From contig DGPA01000022.1 in NCBI GenBank assembly GCA_002389505.1, positions 1-42,774 of the forward strand: a DNA stretch of 42,774 bases. Reading direction: 5' to 3'. Position numbers and translations under genes: made by a program. Position 1 is the first letter of the stretch, and every line of letters starts with the position of its first letter. The notes beneath the pieces were generated by a model. The model was not told the DNA's origin. It searched no databases and saw only the letters and a program-made list of their open reading frames with translations. This stretch comes from Halieaceae bacterium UBA4452. GTDB lineage: Bacteria > Pseudomonadota > Gammaproteobacteria > Pseudomonadales > Halieaceae. Shown in pieces: positions 41,792 to 42,774 of the stretch.

Positions 41792-41820
41792 GGTTAACTC
41801 CTCGCTGCTAGCGTTTGTTT

Positions 41821-42774
41821 TTACGGTTGGATGTACGTTGTTTTGACGGTGGTATAAAACTCACGTGCATATTGCCCCTGCTCTCTCGGGCCGAAACTTG
41901 AGTTTTTCCTGCCACCAAAAGGCACGTGATAATCAGTCCCCGCCGTGGGCAAGTTCACCATGACGCAACCACTCACCGCTCGTTTCTTGAAATCGGTAGC
42001 GGTCGCGAGGGACTGGGTAACAATGCCCGCCGTTAACCCAAACTCGGTATCATTGAGCACGCTCAACGCTTCTTCGTAGTTCTCTACGCGGATGACACAG
42101 GCAAGCGGCGCAAACATTTCATGGCGGTTTATCGCCATGTCGTTAGTGGTATCGACAAATAATCCCGGCGACATATAAAATCCGGGGGTGGTCAACTCCA
42201 AGCGCTCGCCGCCCTGCAATAGCGTCGCGCCTTCCTCAAGACCTTTTTGCACCCATGATAAATTGTCGGCCAACTGTGCCGCAGACACCACTGGACCCAT
42301 ATCCACGCCGTCCTCTAAGGCATGCCCTACTCGGACCGCCGACAACTTCTCGGTCAGCTTTGCCACGAAGGCATCGTAGACCTCAGCCACCACAATGAGG
42401 CGAGAGGACGCCGTACACTTTTGCCCCGTACCACTAAAAGCACCGACAAAGGCGGCATTAGCTGCCACGTCCAGATCGGCATCAGCCGCCACAATCAGGG
42501 CATTTTTAGAGCCCATTTCTAGCTGGCATTTCACCAAATGAGTCGCCGTAGCAACGGCGACTTGTCGACCTACCGGTAAGGAGCCAGTAAAGCTTACCGC
42601 ATGCACACGGTCACTGTGAATAAGTGCATCACCCACCCGTCCGCCGGGCCCCATCAGCAGATTAAACGCCCCCGCAGGAAGGACGGTTTGTCGAGCAATG
42701 ATCTCCGTCAACGCCCAGGCACTGCCGGGAACGAGATTGGCGGGTTTGAAAATAACTGCGTTACCAAAGGCGAG
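41821..42774 (-). CDS. aldehyde dehydrogenase family protein (5' part cut by window end)
   Basis: C-terminal 317 codons of an NAD(P)-dependent aldehyde dehydrogenase; the frame stays open to the end of the window, so the N-terminus lies outside. Visible are FKPANLVPGSAW with the cofactor-binding Lys, SFTGSLPVGR (the Rossmann turn), QLEMGSKNALIV with the general-base Glu (codon 42517-42519), SGTGQKCTASSR with the nucleophile Cys (codon 42415-42417) and MFAPLACVIRVENYEEAL. The block around the Cys is most like 2-oxoglutarate semialdehyde (2,5-dioxovalerate) dehydrogenases, but substrate choice is not certain. It is first of the visible genes in the run ending with the BCCT gene; 29 bases separate it from the M19-like gene. 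Confidence 0.92.
   Translation of the reverse strand, partial: LAFGNAVIFKPANLVPGSAWALTEIIARQTVLPAGAFNLLMGPGGRVGDALIHSDRVHAVSFTGSLPVGRQVAVATATHLVKCQLEMGSKNALIVAADADLDVAANAAFVGAFSGTGQKCTASSRLIVVAEVYDAFVAKLTEKLSAVRVGHALEDGVDMGPVVSAAQLADNLSWVQKGLEEGATLLQGGERLELTTPGFYMSPGLFVDTTNDMAINRHEMFAPLACVIRVENYEEALSVLNDTEFGLTAGIVTQSLATATDFKKRAVSGCVMVNLPTAGTDYHVPFGGRKNSSFGPREQGQYAREFYTTVKTTYIQP

Overview
The window reads as a chromosomal segment of a free-living, aerobic, probably marine gammaproteobacterium. The signs are an enolase–kdsA–pyrG–tilS–accA block with ftsB at the window edge, a FolE very close to the enterobacterial type, proteins YcgN, DusC and AvtA of gammaproteobacterial type, and many short-chain dehydrogenases, crotonase/thiolase-type enzymes and betaine-type transport genes. 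The accessory gene mix recalls the OM60/NOR5 (Halieaceae) group, but that is an impression and not a proven placement. Coding density is high. I see no insertion sequence, prophage, CRISPR array or integron.

Layout. (1) 1-6290, minus strand: core cluster accA-tilS-pyrG-kdsA-eno-ftsB with overlapping or abutting genes. (2) 6431-11131: dusC, a hybrid sensor kinase with degenerate catalytic motifs, and a divergent proton-coupled peptide transporter; a perfect CRP-type half-site pair lies between the last two. (3) 11128-15445, minus: RND efflux permease and its membrane fusion protein. (4) 15843-20534: folE, a CsgA-like SDR, a YcaD-like MFS transporter with an acidic tail, and an exported gamma-glutamyltransferase. 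(5) 20884-27032: GFA-family protein, ycgN and an XdhC-type molybdenum-enzyme maturation factor in one operon; then cytochrome c' and an atypical SDR on the other strand; then a two-subunit molybdenum hydroxylase (IorA/IorB type) with a Tat signal. XdhC probably matures that enzyme. (6) 27041-30268, minus: thiolase-like protein, crotonase and SDR, which look like an acyl-CoA catabolic operon of unknown substrate. (7) 30379-36192: avtA, an EAL phosphodiesterase, a PDZ lipoprotein, a GNAT acetyltransferase and an amidohydrolase lipoprotein. (8) 36434-36510: tRNA-Arg(ACG) with its own near-consensus promoter and terminator. (9) 36614-42774, minus: aldehyde dehydrogenase (cut by the window end), M19-dipeptidase-like protein, a 583-residue protein of unknown family, a DUF3726-like protein and a BCCT transporter.

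The best candidate for an undescribed system is region 9. These genes are tightly packed, one pair overlaps by ATGA, the M19-like protein has lost its N-terminal metal ligands, two proteins have no assigned activity, and the set ends in a transporter family for quaternary amines. I infer import and breakdown of a betaine-like or modified amino acid compound, but the sequence does not prove the substrate.
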